A stretch of 64,000 nucleotides of DNA from an uncultured Campylobacter sp. (GTDB lineage: Bacteria > Campylobacterota > Campylobacteria > Campylobacterales > Campylobacteraceae), in assembly GCF_937959485.1 (NCBI RefSeq), contig NZ_CALGPY010000007.1:77212-141211 (forward strand), read 5' to 3'. The position numbers were made by a program, and so were the translations under genes. Under the pieces are notes generated by a model. That model was not told where the DNA came from, made no database searches, and saw only the letters and a program-made list of their open reading frames with translations. Each line of letters begins with the position of its first letter. Position 1 is the first letter of the stretch. Positions 8,718 through 17,351 of this stretch are shown one piece after another.

Positions 8718-9162
8718 ACTCGTTGCGACCCTGCCGGTATAGCACATACCGCCTTGCCGATACGTGCATAGTAGCTCGGATTAGGCGCGGATACGACAAT
8801 GCTCGTCGCCCGTGTCATTTCGCCGCATGCTAGCACCTTGGCGCGCTATTGGGATTAGTATCGTAGCCGCCAGCCGTCCGCACGGCCGCGACGTTTGCCT
8901 TATATCACAGCCGCTATGGCTCTAAATCGTATTCGCTCGCGCGCTGTACCGCAGCTCGCCTCGCTAGTATTAATCCGAAGCGTTAGCTGCGCGGAGGCTA
9001 AATTTTTTAAATTTTGTTTAAGGCGCACGCTGCATGCGCTGTTTTGCGGGGCCCGTAAATTTTATCACTTTGCCATAATGCGCGGGCAGTGTTTTGCGGC
9101 AAGGCAGAGTGTATACGGGCATCCTTATTTTGCGAGCTAAGCGTGCTTTGCAGCGAGTATAC
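8718..9162. other. 445-bp spacer between convergent trpF and the 9163 gene
   Basis: No gene, RNA or clean terminator is evident. One plus-strand frame (8895-9140) is open, but it lacks a ribosome binding site and reads as low-complexity sequence. The stretch has more mixed base content than the AAATTT-rich spacers elsewhere. Confidence 0.5.
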
Positions 9163-10368
9163 TCATATCTCATAGCAGGTTAGAATTTGCTCCGCATCCT
9201 CGTCGTAGGCATTATCGACTAGTACGAGATCGCGGGCGCACTCAGGCGCGCGATGCCTGCGTTTTTCATTTTTACCGGGAGCGAGGAGTGAATATTCACG
9301 GTTTTCAATACCGCGGCCGCCTCTGGACGCTAAATTTTGATCGGCAAATGCGCCCTTTTGCTCCGCTTCGGATTTTGCGCTCGTAGCCCGGCAAGAAGCA
9401 GCCGTAACGACGCCTAAAATTCTCGCGCCCTTTTGTTTAAATTTATGCGTCAAAACGGGCTTTGTCGCGAGATATCGGGTGGGCTTATTTTGCTCAAATT
9501 TATCCGTCGCTTCGCACCTGGATTTATTCGCCTCGCCCTGAGTAAATCCGCCCGAGCTGCCGTCCTCGAAGCCGTCCGCCTCGCTACGCAGATCGAGAAC
9601 CCTCAGCTCGTTCGGCTCGTTTATAAAGTGCCCGCGCCAGCCGTCTGATCTGTCTGCGGCAAGCTCGAATTTATCGAAATCAAAGTCCAGCTCCGCGCGG
9701 AATTTAACGTTAAAATTTGCGTCCGTAAAAACAAGCTCGTTAGCACCCTCTATTTCGCCGTTTTCGCCGGCCTTGCCCGCGCGAATGCAATATCCGCCGC
9801 TTGCGCGCTGCGCCTGCGTCATAGGGCAAGTTTTAGCGATGATTTTAAGCTCACAACCGCTCAAATTTAAGCGGTAAATTTGACCCGAGCGCGTAAAAAT
9901 CAAGAAATTTAGCTCATCTTGCTTAAAAATCGCCGCGCAGCCCTTTAATCGCTTTCGCGTGCCCGTCTGCGTCTCAAAATCGTAGATAAAAAGCGTGTCG
10001 TCGGTCGCCGTAATAGCCTTTTTATCGCCATCCTTGCTACTTAGCGCGATAAAGTTGCCGTATTTTAGCACGCCCTTTTTGTGCTTTGAGATGAGCGCGA
10101 GATCCGTGGCGTTAAATTTATAAATCGCGTCAATAAAGCCCAAGACTACGAGCGTGCGGCCGTCATTGTCAAAGGTTGCGGCGCGGGTAAAATCGCGAAA
10201 AGGCGCGCAGGCTAGCTGCTCACCGCTTTCGAGCGAAAATTTTCTAAGCTTCATCTGCTTTTGCTCGTTGTTATCGCCTGTGTAAAATGCGCGATCGCCC
10301 TTTATCAGGATGTTTTCGCCGATATCGCGAAGTCTATTTTGAAGCCTACTTTGCCATAAAATTTTCAT
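9163..10368 (-). CDS. Uncharacterised protein with beta-propeller-like repeats
   Basis: I do not recognise a named family. The 401-residue product has recurrent short strands of the form LVVLGFIDAIYKFNATDL, TATDDTLFIYDFETQTG and LIFTRSGQIYRLNLSG, spaced 35-45 residues apart, as in WD40-like or PQQ-type propellers. The last 150 residues lose this pattern and become a low-complexity Ala/Glu/Lys/Arg-rich tail. No signal peptide is visible, so it is probably cytosolic. ATG 10368 is chosen over the upstream ATG at 10401 because GGAAGGAG lies 6 bases before it. It stands alone on the minus strand. Confidence 0.65.
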   Translation of the reverse strand: MKILWQSRLQNRLRDIGENILIKGDRAFYTGDNNEQKQMKLRKFSLESGEQLACAPFRDFTRAATFDNDGRTLVVLGFIDAIYKFNATDLALISKHKKGVLKYGNFIALSSKDGDKKAITATDDTLFIYDFETQTGTRKRLKGCAAIFKQDELNFLIFTRSGQIYRLNLSGCELKIIAKTCPMTQAQRASGGYCIRAGKAGENGEIEGANELVFTDANFNVKFRAELDFDFDKFELAADRSDGWRGHFINEPNELRVLDLRSEADGFEDGSSGGFTQGEANKSRCEATDKFEQNKPTRYLATKPVLTHKFKQKGARILGVVTAASCRATSAKSEAEQKGAFADQNLASRGGRGIENREYSLLAPGKNEKRRHRAPECARDLVLVDNAYDEDAEQILTCYEI

Positions 10369-10629
10369 CCGTCGCTCCTTCCGTCTGCGCATAAAAAACA
10401 CGGCGCGATTTATCGCTTTAATTTGCGCTAGCGGTTTTATCAGCGCGCATGCTAATACTTGAATTATTGCTTTTAAATTTACGCTATTTGCGCGGCGCTC
10501 GGTACCGATTTAATCGACATTTTAGTCGTGCTTTGCAGGCAAATTTATCCGCGCAGCGTTTGGACCGGGCTAGAAATTTAACCGCGCGCCGTTTGAGCGA
10601 AACCGCAAAATTAGCCTCGCAAATTTAGA

Positions 10630-10830
10630 TCATTTTTTCGGTTTATTTTCTTTGATATAGTCCACGGCGATACGCTGGCAGGCGATCTTGTCGTTCTTTT
10701 CGAGGCATAAAGTCTCCAGCTCCTCGCGGCTGAAATTTTTGTAATCTTTGATCGTCTTTTTGCCGCCGCCTCCCATCACGAAGTATATGAGAGCCGCTAA
10801 AATCGCCATCGCTGCGATTAATCTAAGCAT
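10630..10830 (-). CDS. Small single-span membrane protein, intact copy
   Basis: This 66-residue protein has one hydrophobic segment (LIAAMAILAALIYFVMGGGG, residues 3-22). A basic, soluble tail includes two cysteines in LCLEKNDKIACQRIA and a Lys-rich end. ATG 10830 is preceded by AGGAGG at a normal distance. The first 38 codons are almost duplicated at 11747-11860. The function is unknown. The N-terminal helix with a short cytosolic or periplasmic tail suggests a membrane-anchored accessory peptide, not an enzyme. Confidence 0.7.
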   Translation of the reverse strand: MLRLIAAMAILAALIYFVMGGGGKKTIKDYKNFSREELETLCLEKNDKIACQRIAVDYIKENKPKK

Positions 10831-10952
10831 GATTACCTCCTAAATTTCATAGATTTTGCGCCAAATGTGCGAGCGAATTCGGCGCGTATCTGTTTAAAAT
10901 AGGCAATCAAAATTCTACGCCACGCGGATTTTGCGAGCAGTGCATTTTAAAT

Positions 10953-11561
10953 CTAAAGCGATATCTGCTTCGGAAAGTACCTATCCAGCGTCTGCGCTAC
11001 CTGCTCTAACCAGACCTTTCGCTCGACCTCGTCGCTATCCGCGACCACTCTAAACATCAGCCGCTCAAAGATTTTCACGCCGCAAAAATCAAAAATGCAG
11101 CTTTTCCAAATTCTTTCCAGCGGATCGCCGAATATCTTGTTTTCTCTGGCCTCGGGGGTGTTGGAGGTGTTGAAAACTACGGCGGCTTTAGCCTTTAAAA
11201 GTCCTATCGGAAGCCCGCCGTCGTTATCACCTGGCGCAAAATCGTAGGCTACTCTCTGCCTTAGCACACGGTCAATCCAGCCCTTGAGGATGGCGGGCGG
11301 CTCGCCCCACCAGTTCGGATGGACAATCACGATGCCGTGGGCGTTTGCTATGTCTTTTTGATGCGCCTTTAACAGCTCGTCGTCGCTTTCATCGCTCACG
11401 AGCTCAGCGCCGCTAAGGATCGGATTAAATTTCTCCTTATATAGATCATGAATTTTAACCTCGTAGCCGCTATTTTGCAGCTTTTCTACTGCCGCATTCG
11501 CGATTGCTGCGTTTAGGCTTTTTTCGTAAGGGTGTGCCAGGATGACGCAGATTTGTTTCAT
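10953..11561 (-). CDS. NAD(P)H-dependent flavodoxin-fold oxidoreductase (KefF/MdaB-like)
   Basis: The 202-residue product has the flavodoxin-like fold of two-electron quinone reductases. The N-terminal strand and FMN/FAD phosphate loop is ILAHPYEKSLNAAIA, and HPNWWGEPPAILKGWIDRV is the flavin-contacting WWGxP signature. FNTSNTPEARE near residue 135 and the CGVK segment toward the end are also family-like. Members reduce quinones and related electrophiles in the cytosol with NAD(P)H and protect against redox-cycling compounds. It lies between the two copies of the small membrane protein. The start is ATG 11561, with GGAG about 9 bases upstream. Confidence 0.85.
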   Translation of the reverse strand: MKQICVILAHPYEKSLNAAIANAAVEKLQNSGYEVKIHDLYKEKFNPILSGAELVSDESDDELLKAHQKDIANAHGIVIVHPNWWGEPPAILKGWIDRVLRQRVAYDFAPGDNDGGLPIGLLKAKAAVVFNTSNTPEARENKIFGDPLERIWKSCIFDFCGVKIFERLMFRVVADSDEVERKVWLEQVAQTLDRYFPKQISL

Positions 11562-11677
11562 AGATCTTCTCCAATTATATTGTTTACTAAAGAACGTGTG
11601 CCGTTGGTATGAAATTTGCTACTAACAAGATCGCAAAATGCAGATTTACTTTATATTTTTTTAAAACCATAATGAGA

Positions 11678-11860
11678 TTATATCCTTTCGATCTGTCCAT
11701 CCAGTAACTGATTTAAAACGCATATTAAATTTTCAATAGAGGTTCCCAACTCTTCGCGGCTGAAATTTTTGTAATCCTTGATCGTCTTTTTACCACCGCC
11801 TCCCATCACGAAGTATATGAGAGCCGCTAATATCACCATTACGATGATTAACCTCAACAT
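11678..11860 (-). CDS. Small single-span membrane protein, second copy with replaced tail
   Basis: Codons 1-38 match the 10630-10830 protein almost exactly: the membrane helix, then GGGGKKTIKDYKNFSREEL. After that the sequence diverges into an unrelated 22-residue tail (SIENLICVLNQLLDGQIERI) lacking the cysteines and the Lys-rich end. It looks like a partial duplication that captured a new 3' end, and it may be a decaying copy. It lies just upstream of the quinone reductase gene in the minus-strand direction. Confidence 0.5.
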   Translation of the reverse strand: MLRLIIVMVILAALIYFVMGGGGKKTIKDYKNFSREELGTSIENLICVLNQLLDGQIERI

Positions 11861-11882
11861 CGCATTTCCTTAATTTATAATT

Positions 11883-13166
11883 TTAGGTTTTTCTCCGCGA
11901 AAATATCCATTCCATCGCCGCCTTCATGCTATAAGCGTGCTGCCATGTATGGCGATGACTCCCGCCCGTATAGATCACATAGTAGATATGGCAACTCGGC
12001 TCAAGCATCGCTTTGATGCGCTCATCTATTTGTCGTTTGTCGGAAGCATCCAGGATGATCTTTTTAACGCAAACGCCATCTTTTTGTAAATTTTGCGTGA
12101 TCTCGTTTGTACTCGGATATGCACCCTTGTCGCCTTGCGAAGCGACAAAAAAGACGTTTTGAGATCCAAGCGGCGACGTGATGTTTGCATCCCATTTGCT
12201 CGCTATTATATAGGAGGCGGCAAAAAAATCCGGATAATCTATATCCATTTGGATAGATGCCATACCGCCCATAGATTGACCCGTATTATAAATTCGCTTC
12301 ATATCGAAGTTATAACGGCTAGATAGATATTTGATTAAATTTATCGTTCTTTCGAGCTCTTTGCCGTACTGAAATTTATCATTTACGATAATAGTGTCGT
12401 ATTGAGGCGCCAAAATAAAGCTTGGATGTTCGGTTTGCCACGCGGGATCCGCCCATGCCACAGCGCCTAGACCTTGAACGAGCGTAGATTTGATCTGCAG
12501 CGAAACCGTTCCTGCATCATGCATAAAAAGCACTAGCGGATAGGATTTTTTAGGATCGTAGTTTTTCGGTATAAAAAGATTATACATCAGTTTTGTGCCG
12601 TTTTGGCTTTGATCTACGAAGACATCTTGGATGAAATCTTCGACGAGCAACTCTCGGGTATTTGTGGAATTGAATTCGCCCTTTTCGGTATAAATTTCGC
12701 CGTTTACATTTATGATCTTGCCCGTTTGCATTACGCTCGCGCTAAAGGTTTTAAGAGGTTGCGGATTGCCTCTGCTACCGAGCGTCGGACCGTTTTCGCC
12801 CATCGCATTACGTTTTGCTCTGTTAGCTTTATCTTCAGGATGAGGATCGACCGAGCTATCGATCATTGCAAGCGGCATAAGCTCGATTATTACGTATTTG
12901 CCCGATTTTGGAATTTTGGCATTAGCTGTATTTAAATTTGACTTAGTGCTTACGTAGACTTTGGAGATGTCGCGATTTGCTACCGTATAGTCATCCTTCG
13001 ATACGGATGAACTCAAAATCGGCTTATCATATTCAAGCACTACCGCACTTAAATTTTCTCCGTCGCCGAAAACTTGCGTTACGGCCTGAACCTCTTTAAT
13101 GTGTTCGGCCTGCGACATCATTACGGCAAAAGCGGTAGATAAAACGATAAATTTAAAACGTCTCAT
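11883..13166 (-). CDS. Secreted alpha/beta hydrolase (esterase / prolyl-oligopeptidase-like)
   Basis: The product starts MRRFKFIVLSTAFAVMMSQA, a signal peptide. Residues up to about 170 form a beta-rich, possibly immunoglobulin-like region. An alpha/beta-hydrolase domain follows with LVLFMHDAGTVS (oxyanion region), the nucleophile elbow GQSMGGMAS and a C-terminal histidine in GGSHRHTWQH. The layout matches the PHB-depolymerase-like / acyl-peptidase esterases found in many Gram-negatives. I choose ATG 13166, which has GGGAG 11 bases upstream inside the end of guaA, over GTG 13184, which would overlap guaA further. The natural substrate is unknown. It is probably cotranscribed with guaA, whose stop lies 9 bases upstream. 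Confidence 0.82.
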   Translation of the reverse strand: MRRFKFIVLSTAFAVMMSQAEHIKEVQAVTQVFGDGENLSAVVLEYDKPILSSSVSKDDYTVANRDISKVYVSTKSNLNTANAKIPKSGKYVIIELMPLAMIDSSVDPHPEDKANRAKRNAMGENGPTLGSRGNPQPLKTFSASVMQTGKIINVNGEIYTEKGEFNSTNTRELLVEDFIQDVFVDQSQNGTKLMYNLFIPKNYDPKKSYPLVLFMHDAGTVSLQIKSTLVQGLGAVAWADPAWQTEHPSFILAPQYDTIIVNDKFQYGKELERTINLIKYLSSRYNFDMKRIYNTGQSMGGMASIQMDIDYPDFFAASYIIASKWDANITSPLGSQNVFFVASQGDKGAYPSTNEITQNLQKDGVCVKKIILDASDKRQIDERIKAMLEPSCHIYYVIYTGGSHRHTWQHAYSMKAAMEWIFSRRKT

Positions 13167-13174
13167 TGCTCGAT

Positions 13175-14710
13175 TTACTCCCACTCTATCGTCGCAGGCG
13201 GTTTGCTCGAGATGTCGTAAACTACGCGGTTGATGCCGTCCACTTCGTTTATGATGCGGCGAGAGACGTTTTCTAGCAGGTCGTAAGGCAGGCGCGAGAA
13301 GCTAGCCGTCATGCCGTCGCTGGCGTCCACTACGCGTATGCACACGGCGTTTTCGTAGGTGCGGTTATCGCCCATGACTCCCACGGAATGCACGTTTAGA
13401 AGCACGCAAAACGCCTGCCACGTTTTGTTGTACCAGCCGCTCGATTTTAGCTCGTCGCGTAGGATTACGTCGGCTTTGCGCAGTAGCTCGAGGCTCGGCG
13501 TATTTACCTCGCCCATTATGCGGATCGCAAGGCCTGGGCCCGGGAATGGATGGCGGAAAACGACTTCGCGCGAAAGACCTAGCTCGAGTCCCAGCTGGCG
13601 CACTTCGTCTTTAAAAATTTCGCGCAAAGGCTCGATCAGTTCAAATTTCATATCCTTAGGCAGCCCGCCTACATTGTGATGGCTTTTGATCGTCTTGCTT
13701 GAGCCTGCGATCGAGCTTTCGATGATATCGGTGTAGAGCGTGCCTTGGGCTAGAAATTTTACGTTTTTGTGTTTTGCCGCTTCTTTGCTGAAAACTTCAA
13801 TGAAGGTCGCGCCGATGATTTTGCGTTTTTGCTCCGGATCGACCACCCCTTTTAGTCTGCTTAAAAATAGCTCGCTAGCATCGATCACGTCTAAGCTCAC
13901 GCCGAGTTTGAGCCTAAACATCTCCTCTACCGCCTTGCGCTCGCCCGTGCGGAGTAGCCCGTTATCTACGAAAACCGCTATTAGGCTCTGTGGCACCGCA
14001 TGCGCCAAAAGCGCCGCTACGACCGAGCTATCCACGCCGCCGCTTACCGCGCAAAGCACTTTGGCGCTGCCTACGCGCTCTTTTATTTTGATCATCTGCT
14101 CTTTGGCGAAGCTACCCATATTCCAAGTGCTGATTATTCCGCAGATCTCTTTGGCGAAATTTTTTAAAATTCTATCGCCGAACTCGCTGTGGCAGACCTC
14201 CGGGTGAAATTGCAGCGCGTAAATTTTACGGGTCTCGTCGCCGAATACGCACCACTCGCTCTCATCCGAGCTTGCCATCACCTCAAAGCCCTCCGGCAGG
14301 CTCTCGACCTTGTCCGAGTGGCTCATCCAAACGGTTGAGTTATCCTCCACGCCGCCAAATAGCCTGCTGGCGCGAAGCAGTTTCAAAGAGGCTTTGCCAT
14401 ACTCTTTTTTGCCCGCAGGCACGACGCTGGCGCCAAATTTATGCGCGATGAGCTGCATGCCGTAGCAGATACCTAAAATCGGAATTCCAAGCTCAAAAAT
14501 TCTATCGTCGCAAAAATACGCGCCTTTGGCGTAAACGCTAGCGGGCCCGCCGCTTAAAATAAGGCCTTTAGGGTTTTTGGCTTTTATCTTATCGATCGGC
14601 GCGTCGTATGCGATCAGCTCGGTGTAAACGCCTTGTTCGCGCAAGCGCCTAGCGATCAGCTGGGTGTATTGAGAGCCGAAGTCCAGCACTAAAATGTCTG
14701 CCGTTTGCAT
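13175..14710 (-). CDS. guaA: GMP synthase, glutamine-hydrolysing
   Basis: GuaA converts XMP to GMP using ATP and glutamine, the last step of guanine nucleotide synthesis. The 511-residue product has the amidotransferase domain (ILDFGSQYTQLIARR-like start, nucleophile Cys in LGICYGMQLIAHKFG, FHPEVCH). It then has the ATP-pyrophosphatase P-loop VSGGVDSSVVAALL, the HPFPGPGLAIR loop, and the conserved C-terminal end SKPPATIEWE. Length and motifs are complete. Neighbouring uvrC and a small gene are on the other strand, an arrangement familiar from Campylobacter. Confidence 0.97.
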   Translation of the reverse strand: MQTADILVLDFGSQYTQLIARRLREQGVYTELIAYDAPIDKIKAKNPKGLILSGGPASVYAKGAYFCDDRIFELGIPILGICYGMQLIAHKFGASVVPAGKKEYGKASLKLLRASRLFGGVEDNSTVWMSHSDKVESLPEGFEVMASSDESEWCVFGDETRKIYALQFHPEVCHSEFGDRILKNFAKEICGIISTWNMGSFAKEQMIKIKERVGSAKVLCAVSGGVDSSVVAALLAHAVPQSLIAVFVDNGLLRTGERKAVEEMFRLKLGVSLDVIDASELFLSRLKGVVDPEQKRKIIGATFIEVFSKEAAKHKNVKFLAQGTLYTDIIESSIAGSSKTIKSHHNVGGLPKDMKFELIEPLREIFKDEVRQLGLELGLSREVVFRHPFPGPGLAIRIMGEVNTPSLELLRKADVILRDELKSSGWYNKTWQAFCVLLNVHSVGVMGDNRTYENAVCIRVVDASDGMTASFSRLPYDLLENVSRRIINEVDGINRVVYDISSKPPATIEWE

Positions 14711-14764
14711 AAAATTCCTTTGTAAAAATTTTTAAAAGTATAACAAAGCAAAGCTAAAAGTAGG

Positions 14765-14965
14765 CTATTTATCGCGTAAAATTCTAACGCCGCCTTTCGT
14801 GTCGTTTGTTTTGTTACCATCCGCGGCGGATGCCTCTGCGTTCGCGGTTTGCTCATCCGCGTCCGAGTAAAACGGCGGCCCTTTGTATCCGCAGCCGCTA
14901 AGCAAAACTAAGATAAAAAATGCTAAAATCCGTCTATGGAAAATGCAAGAGAAATAATCGCTCAT
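14765..14965 (-). CDS. LptM-like small lipoprotein
   Basis: This 66-residue peptide has a hydrophobic segment, a lipobox LLSGC, and immediately after the lipidated Cys the sequence GYKGPPFY. That is the hallmark of the LptM (YifL) family (GCGLKGPLYF in E. coli), short outer-membrane lipoproteins that help the LptD/E lipopolysaccharide translocon mature. The remainder is a polar tail. The only usual start is ATG 14965, which puts the first 10 codons opposite the start of the plus-strand gene at 14936. Homology outside the lipobox region cannot be judged here. Confidence 0.6.
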   Translation of the reverse strand: MSDYFSCIFHRRILAFFILVLLSGCGYKGPPFYSDADEQTANAEASAADGNKTNDTKGGVRILRDK

Positions 14966-15403
14966 ATTAGAAAAAATCCTTTATATGCCAAGATGCGAGA
15001 AAGAGGCGAGTTTCTGGCGATTTTGCCGCTTAGTTGGCAAAGGCTGATCGCTTTCATCTACGTCAAAGATGGCATTTTGATGATAGCCGCGAAACACCCG
15101 GCTGGGCTTTGCGAACTAAAACGCGATAGTAATATAAATTTAATAAAAGACGTATTAAAGCGCTTCGTAGCCGCTAGAGTGACGGCGGAGCTTTGCGGCG
15201 TGTGCGATATAAAATTTTTCGTCGCAGATAGAGTAATGAGCAGAAGAAGGGCGCAAATTTATAAAGCTCATTTGCGCTGGGATGGCGAAGCTTTATCTTC
15301 AGAGCGCGCAAAAGGGGAGTTTAAAAACAAAATCCAAGATCCGCAAATTTATAAAATTTTTGAAGAGATAAGAGGGTTAATCCTTGCTAATAGAGGAGAT
15401 TAA
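14936..15403 (+). CDS. Small conserved protein upstream of uvrC, possibly DciA/DUF721-like
   Basis: The 155-residue basic protein contains LPLSWQRLIAFIYVKDGIL followed by MIAAKHPAGLCELK and a helix INLIKDVLKRF. This order resembles DUF721/DciA proteins (a KH-like fold involved in loading the replicative helicase), but the match is weak and I would not name it. There is no signal peptide. Its 3' end overlaps the uvrC start by 20 bases, so the two genes are coupled. Its 5' end overlaps the lipoprotein gene on the other strand. A TAAAAT box lies just upstream of the ATG, at about 14923-14928. Confidence 0.7.
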   Translation: MENAREIIAHIRKNPLYAKMRERGEFLAILPLSWQRLIAFIYVKDGILMIAAKHPAGLCELKRDSNINLIKDVLKRFVAARVTAELCGVCDIKFFVADRVMSRRRAQIYKAHLRWDGEALSSERAKGEFKNKIQDPQIYKIFEEIRGLILANRGD

Positions 15404-17186
15404 GAGCCTGCCTGCTAGCCCCGGCGTGTATCAGTACTTCGACGCCGCGGGCAAGCTGTTATACGTCGGCAAGGCAAAAATTTTAAAAAATCGCGTCAAA
15501 AGCTACTTTTCTTTCACGCCCGCTCTCGCTCCGAGCCCGCGCTTAAGTGCGCGCATCGCCAAGATGATAAGCGAGGCGGCGCATTTAGAATACATCGTAA
15601 CGCCCAGCGAGAGCGACGCGCTGATACTAGAAAATTCCTTCATCAAGCAGCTTAAGCCTAAATACAACATCCTGCTGCGCGACGATAAGACCTATCCATA
15701 TATCTACGTAAATTTAGACGACGATTTCCCGCGCTTTGAGATCACGCGAAAGATCGTAAAGGGCAGAAACATCAGATACTTCGGTCCCTATTTTCACGGC
15801 GCGAAGGAAATTTTACAGACGCTTTACATGCAGTTTCCGCTCGTGCAGAAGAAAAATTGCGTCAAGGGCAAGAAGGCCTGTTTGTTCCATCAGATCGGGC
15901 GCTGCGCCGCTCCGTGCGAGGATAAAATTTCAAAGCAGGATTACGCGCGTATCGTACAAAGCGCGCTTACGGCTCTAAAAAATCCGCAAAAGATGGTGCC
16001 GCAGCTTTTGGAGCGGATGGCGCGGCTTGCGCAGAGCGAAAATTTCGAGGAAGCCGCACAGATCCGCGATACGATCGAAATTTTAAAGCAGATGAACGTA
16101 AAGGTGGAGGTCGATCTGGCAAAACTCGATGATTTCGAGGTCTTTGCGATTGCCGCACGCGACGGGCTCGTCTGCGCCGTGCATTTTAGCATACGCGAGG
16201 GAAAAATTTCAGCCTCAAGCTCGCATATAATCAACTGCAAAGCCCCAAGCGCCGATGATATCGCAAACGCCTACAAGCAGATGATCTTAAGCGCCTTTCC
16301 TGCCGCGGCTCCCGTGGCGTGCGCTAAAATTTACGTTTACGACGAGTTTGACGATGCGGATCTGGTATGCGAAATTTTATCCAAGCGGCACGAAAGAGCG
16401 TTTAAAATTTACGCGCCAAAAATCGGCGAGAAGCGTAAAATTTGCGAGATTGCATATCAAAACTGCGAGATCAATATCAAAAAGCATCTAAAAACGCACG
16501 ATTACGCATTTTTGCAGGAGCTGAAGGATTATTTTAATCTTACGAATTTGCCCGTAAATATCGAGGTTTTCGACAATTCGCATATGTTCGGCGCCGCAGC
16601 CGTGGGAGCTATGATAAGCTTTCAAGACGGCGAGTTTAACAAGCAAAACTACCGCCACAAGCACCTTAGCTCAAATAACGACTACGATCAGATGCGCGAG
16701 TATCTAACTAGCCGCGCGCTTAAATTTGACGAGCTCGCAGCACCCGATCTGTGGCTCATCGACGGCGGAACGGCTCTGCTAAACTTGGCAGAGGAAATAA
16801 TCTGCAGCGTCGGAGCAAACGTCGATATAATCGCCATCTCTAAAGAGAAGATCGACGCTAAAGCCCACCGCGCAAAGGGAGCTGCGAAAGATAAAATTTG
16901 CACGAAGAACGGGATTTTTTCGCTGCCGACGGATGATAAAAAATTGCAGTTTTTTCAGCGACTACGCGATGAAGCGCACCGCTTTGCGATCTCGTTTCAC
17001 CAAAAGAGCAAACGCAAGCTCGATCTACAAAGCTCAAAGCTGCTAAGCTTGGGCGTTAGCAAGGGAAGCCTGAAGAAGCTTTTGGACTTTTACGGCGATT
17101 TTGAGAGCATTTATGCGGCGAGCTTCGATGAGATCAGATCGCTTACGAATATCCAAACCGCCGAAAAAATTTTAAACAATCATTAA
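15384..17186 (+). CDS. uvrC: Excinuclease ABC subunit C
   Basis: UvrC makes both incisions in nucleotide excision repair with UvrA/UvrB. The 600-residue product has a GIY-YIG nuclease (SPGVYQYFD, LLYVGKAKILKNRVKSYF), a UVR motif (FEEAAQIRDTIEIL) near residue 215-230, an RNase H-like C-terminal nuclease (IEVFDNSHMFG, DLWLIDGG) and a terminal helix-hairpin-helix (LLSLGVSKGSLKKLL). Translation starts at TTG 15384 with AGAGGG upstream, within the preceding gene. All domains are intact and the length is normal. Confidence 0.97.
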   Translation: MLIEEIKSLPASPGVYQYFDAAGKLLYVGKAKILKNRVKSYFSFTPALAPSPRLSARIAKMISEAAHLEYIVTPSESDALILENSFIKQLKPKYNILLRDDKTYPYIYVNLDDDFPRFEITRKIVKGRNIRYFGPYFHGAKEILQTLYMQFPLVQKKNCVKGKKACLFHQIGRCAAPCEDKISKQDYARIVQSALTALKNPQKMVPQLLERMARLAQSENFEEAAQIRDTIEILKQMNVKVEVDLAKLDDFEVFAIAARDGLVCAVHFSIREGKISASSSHIINCKAPSADDIANAYKQMILSAFPAAAPVACAKIYVYDEFDDADLVCEILSKRHERAFKIYAPKIGEKRKICEIAYQNCEINIKKHLKTHDYAFLQELKDYFNLTNLPVNIEVFDNSHMFGAAAVGAMISFQDGEFNKQNYRHKHLSSNNDYDQMREYLTSRALKFDELAAPDLWLIDGGTALLNLAEEIICSVGANVDIIAISKEKIDAKAHRAKGAAKDKICTKNGIFSLPTDDKKLQFFQRLRDEAHRFAISFHQKSKRKLDLQSSKLLSLGVSKGSLKKLLDFYGDFESIYAASFDEIRSLTNIQTAEKILNNH

Positions 17187-17351
17187 CGAAAACCTAACGC
17201 AAAAAGCTATATTTAAAGATTTGTTTAGTAAAATCACCCATTAACTTTGCAGGACGGCTAAATCGTCTCCGCCTAGCGTGACGGAAGCGACTTCGTTTCT
17301 CCGGTTGAATAAAATTTAACGTCGCGTAAGCTGCGCTTTGAAGGATTTTGT

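Larger units (their letters stand above)
10717..11860 (-). repeat. Pair of 114-bp direct repeats flanking the quinone reductase gene
   Basis: The segments 10717-10830 and 11747-11860 encode the same 38-residue start and are nearly identical in DNA. Both lie in the same orientation and bracket the 10953-11561 gene. Recombination between them would delete the oxidoreductase gene. Confidence 0.7.

Noticed and set aside
8895..9140. 81-codon open frame on the plus strand
   Set aside because: No ribosome binding site, no motif, and composition like the surrounding spacer.
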